Notes under the pieces: generated by a model
What the model saw: only the letters and a program-made list of their open reading frames with translations
Told to the model about the DNA's origin: nothing
Databases searched by the model: none
Made by a program: the position numbers and the translations under genes
Part shown: piece by piece, positions 5,250-6,484 of the stretch
How positions within the stretch are numbered: the stretch's first letter is position 1
How the letters are laid out: each line of letters begins with the position of its first letter
NCBI GenBank assembly: GCA_028290225.1
Contig: JAQGKH010000090.1
Location: 1 to 6,484 of the forward strand
DNA length: 6,484 bases
Direction of reading: 5' to 3'
Source: Devosia sp.
GTDB taxonomy: Bacteria; Pseudomonadota; Alphaproteobacteria; Rhizobiales; Devosiaceae

Positions 5250-5852
5250 TCAGCCGCGCGCTTCGGAGAACATCTGCTCGACATGTTCCCAGTTCACCAG
5301 GTTGTCGAACCAGGCTTCGAGGTATTTCGGGCGGGCATTGCGGTAGTCGATATAATAGGAATGCTCCCACACATCGACGCCCAGGATCGGCTGGCCGCCA
5401 TATACCAGGGGCGATTCGCCATTGGCCGTCTTGGTGACTTCGAGCTTGCCGTCCTTGAGCGACAGCCAGGCCCAGCCCGAACCGAACTGGGTGGTGCCGG
5501 CATTGATGAAATCGGCGCGGAACTTGTCAAAGCCCCCGAGGTCGGAGTCGATGGCGGACTGCAGCGAACCGGGCAGCTTGTTGCCGCCCCCATTGGGCTT
5601 CATCCACTGCCAGAAATGCACGTGGTTGTAGTGCTGGCCGGCATTGTTGAAGAGGCCCTGGTTCTTGCCAAAGCTTTCCTTGACGATGTCTTCGAGGCTC
5701 TTGCCTTCCAGCCCCGAGCCTTCCAGCAGCTTGTTGCCGTTGGTCACATAGGCCTGGTGGTGCTTGTCGTGGTGAAACTCAAGCGTTTCGGCCGACATGT
5801 AAGGGCCAAGCGCGTCCTTGGAATAGGGCAGTTCGGGCAGTTCAAAAGCCAT
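5250..5852 (-). CDS. sodB: Superoxide dismutase, Fe type
   Basis: A 200-residue cytoplasmic enzyme that converts superoxide to hydrogen peroxide and oxygen. The length is normal for bacterial Fe/Mn SOD. Metal ligands are His27 (LEFHHDKHH), His77 (QHYNHVHFW), Asp160 and His164 (the signature DVWEHSYYIDYRNARP). The active-site glutamine is Gln73 in NNAGQ, the FeSOD position, and the MnSOD glutamine in the later TAN-x-xSP segment is replaced by Gly145. Both point to iron rather than manganese. There is no signal peptide. I chose ATG 5852 because a full AGGAGG (5864-5859 on this strand) lies 6 bases upstream and the conserved MAFELPELPY begins there; an upstream in-frame start would run through the promoter. 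It has its own promoter and terminator, so it is probably monocistronic even though ptrB lies upstream in the same direction. Confidence 0.97.
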   Translation of the reverse strand: MAFELPELPYSKDALGPYMSAETLEFHHDKHHQAYVTNGNKLLEGSGLEGKSLEDIVKESFGKNQGLFNNAGQHYNHVHFWQWMKPNGGGNKLPGSLQSAIDSDLGGFDKFRADFINAGTTQFGSGWAWLSLKDGKLEVTKTANGESPLVYGGQPILGVDVWEHSYYIDYRNARPKYLEAWFDNLVNWEHVEQMFSEARG

Positions 5853-5895
5853 GAGAAGCCTCCTGTTGGGTGGAAAGTTTTGGGCCGGGTCTAAG

Positions 5896-5924
5896 CCTAT
5901 AGGAGCTTGCCCGCGCTGTCGCAA
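5896..5924 (-). promoter_or_regulatory. Promoter of sodB
   Basis: On the minus strand TTGCGA (5924-5919) and TATAGG (5901-5896) are separated by exactly 17 bases. Each matches the sigma-70 consensus at 4 of 6 positions. Transcription would begin near 5889, leaving a leader of about 37 bases that contains the AGGAGG site. The -35 element directly abuts the stop codon of ptrB (5927-5925), so the 72-base gap is almost fully used by this promoter and leader. Confidence 0.6.
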
Positions 5925-6484
5925 TCAGCCGGGCAAAGATTGCTCCGATTGCGCCAGCCCGACACAATCAAGGGCAAAGGCATAGCACATGGCGGTTTCC
6001 TTGAGCCGGTCGAACCGCCCCGAAGCGCCACCATGGCCCGCGCCCATATTGGTCTTGAGGTAAAGCGGGCTATCCCCGGTTTTGGTTGCACGCAATCTGG
6101 CGACCCATTTGGCCGGCTCCCAATAAGTGACGCGCGGATCGGTCAGGCCCGCCAGGGCAAAGATGGGCGGATATGGCTTGGCGGCCACCTGCTCATAGGG
6201 CGCGTAGCTGGCGATGCGGGCGTAATCCTCGGCCGAAAGCAGGGGATTGCCCCATTCGGGCCATTCGGGCGGCGTCAAGGGCAGGGTGTCATCGAGCATG
6301 GTGTTGAGCACATCCACGAACGGCACCTGCGCCAGGATTCCGCCCCAAAGGTCGGGGCGCATATTGGCAACGGCGCCCATCAGCATACCGCCTGCCGAGC
6401 CGCCCTGCGCCACGATCCGCCCCTTGGCGGTGAAGCCCTGCGCGATCAGCATTTCGGCTGCGGCGATGAAATCGGTGAAGGTGT
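5925..6484 (-). CDS. ptrB: Oligopeptidase B (prolyl oligopeptidase family, S9A), C-terminal part, cut by right edge
   Basis: The minus-strand frame is open from the window edge to TGA at 5927-5925, giving about 186 residues of the catalytic alpha/beta-hydrolase domain; the full protein is about 690-700 residues. The segment begins TFTDFIAAAEMLIAQGF, as in oligopeptidase B. The whole catalytic triad is inside: Ser in GGSAGGM (codon 6398-6396), Asp in GLTDPRV (codon 6140-6138) and His in GAGHGG (codon 6035-6033). NMRPDLWGGILAQVPFVDV and VTYWEPAKWVARLR are family hallmarks. Oligopeptidase B is a cytoplasmic serine peptidase that cuts small peptides after Arg or Lys. The N-terminal beta-propeller and the start lie right of the window, so intactness upstream cannot be judged. 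No terminator is visible before the sodB promoter, so some read-through into sodB is possible. Confidence 0.95.
   Translation of the reverse strand, partial: TFTDFIAAAEMLIAQGFTAKGRIVAQGGSAGGMLMGAVANMRPDLWGGILAQVPFVDVLNTMLDDTLPLTPPEWPEWGNPLLSAEDYARIASYAPYEQVAAKPYPPIFALAGLTDPRVTYWEPAKWVARLRATKTGDSPLYLKTNMGAGHGGASGRFDRLKETAMCYAFALDCVGLAQSEQSLPG

Noticed and set aside
5283..5894. Plus-strand frame of 203 codons opposite sodB
   Set aside because: sodB on the minus strand is unmistakable. The valine/glycine-rich reading is its antisense and would run into the sodB promoter.

Overview
The window is high-GC, densely packed DNA. Its gene content fits an alphaproteobacterium, most probably a Hyphomicrobiales member such as Devosia or a relative. 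The evidence is an Fe-type SodB with a YNHVHFW metal-ligand segment, an asparaginase of the Rhizobium etli ReAV class, a receiver protein with a YRGPERR tail, and short intergenic regions. This taxonomic placement is inference; there is no rRNA or marker gene here to prove it.

Left half, all on the + strand. (1) 1-885: the end of an ABC-transporter ATPase gene with a CBS-like tail, overlapping by ATGA a permease of the YehW/OpuCB type (probable compatible-solute uptake). (2) 1020-1358: a small secreted SH3-type protein. It is preceded by a notable cluster of GTTCA/TGAAC half-sites (914-967), including a perfect 7-bp palindrome. (3) 1432-2439: a class 3 (ReAV-like) L-asparaginase with its SxxK pair and Cys/Lys/Cys metal site intact. 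(4) 2509-3981: a HerA/FtsK-like P-loop ATPase of the DUF853 (YjgR) family with its own likely promoter. (5) 3984-4544: a divergent LOG/lysine-decarboxylase-like Rossmann protein that has lost the family's glycine-rich motifs. It starts 2 nt after the ATPase stop, so the two are probably cotranscribed.

Right half, all on the - strand. (6) 4541-5077: a receiver-domain protein that keeps Asp57/Thr89/Lys111 but lacks the acidic pair. Its stop codon overlaps that of gene 5 tail to tail, and its Shine-Dalgarno lies in one arm of an inverted repeat. (7) 5250-5852: Fe superoxide dismutase sodB, with a clear promoter, a strong SD and a strong intrinsic terminator. (8) 5925-6484: the C-terminal third of oligopeptidase B (ptrB), containing the complete Ser/Asp/His triad and running off the right edge.

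Most of the window is ordinary chromosomal housekeeping and stress-related sequence. There are no mobile elements, CRISPR arrays, tRNAs or rRNAs, and no gene-free stretch exceeds 300 bases. The longest gaps are 886-1019 and 5078-5249, both of which contain regulatory-looking sequence. I do not see a clearly new multi-gene system. The best leads are the palindrome cluster before the SH3 gene, the ATPase plus degenerate-LOG pair, and the atypical receiver with its possibly occluded ribosome-binding site.
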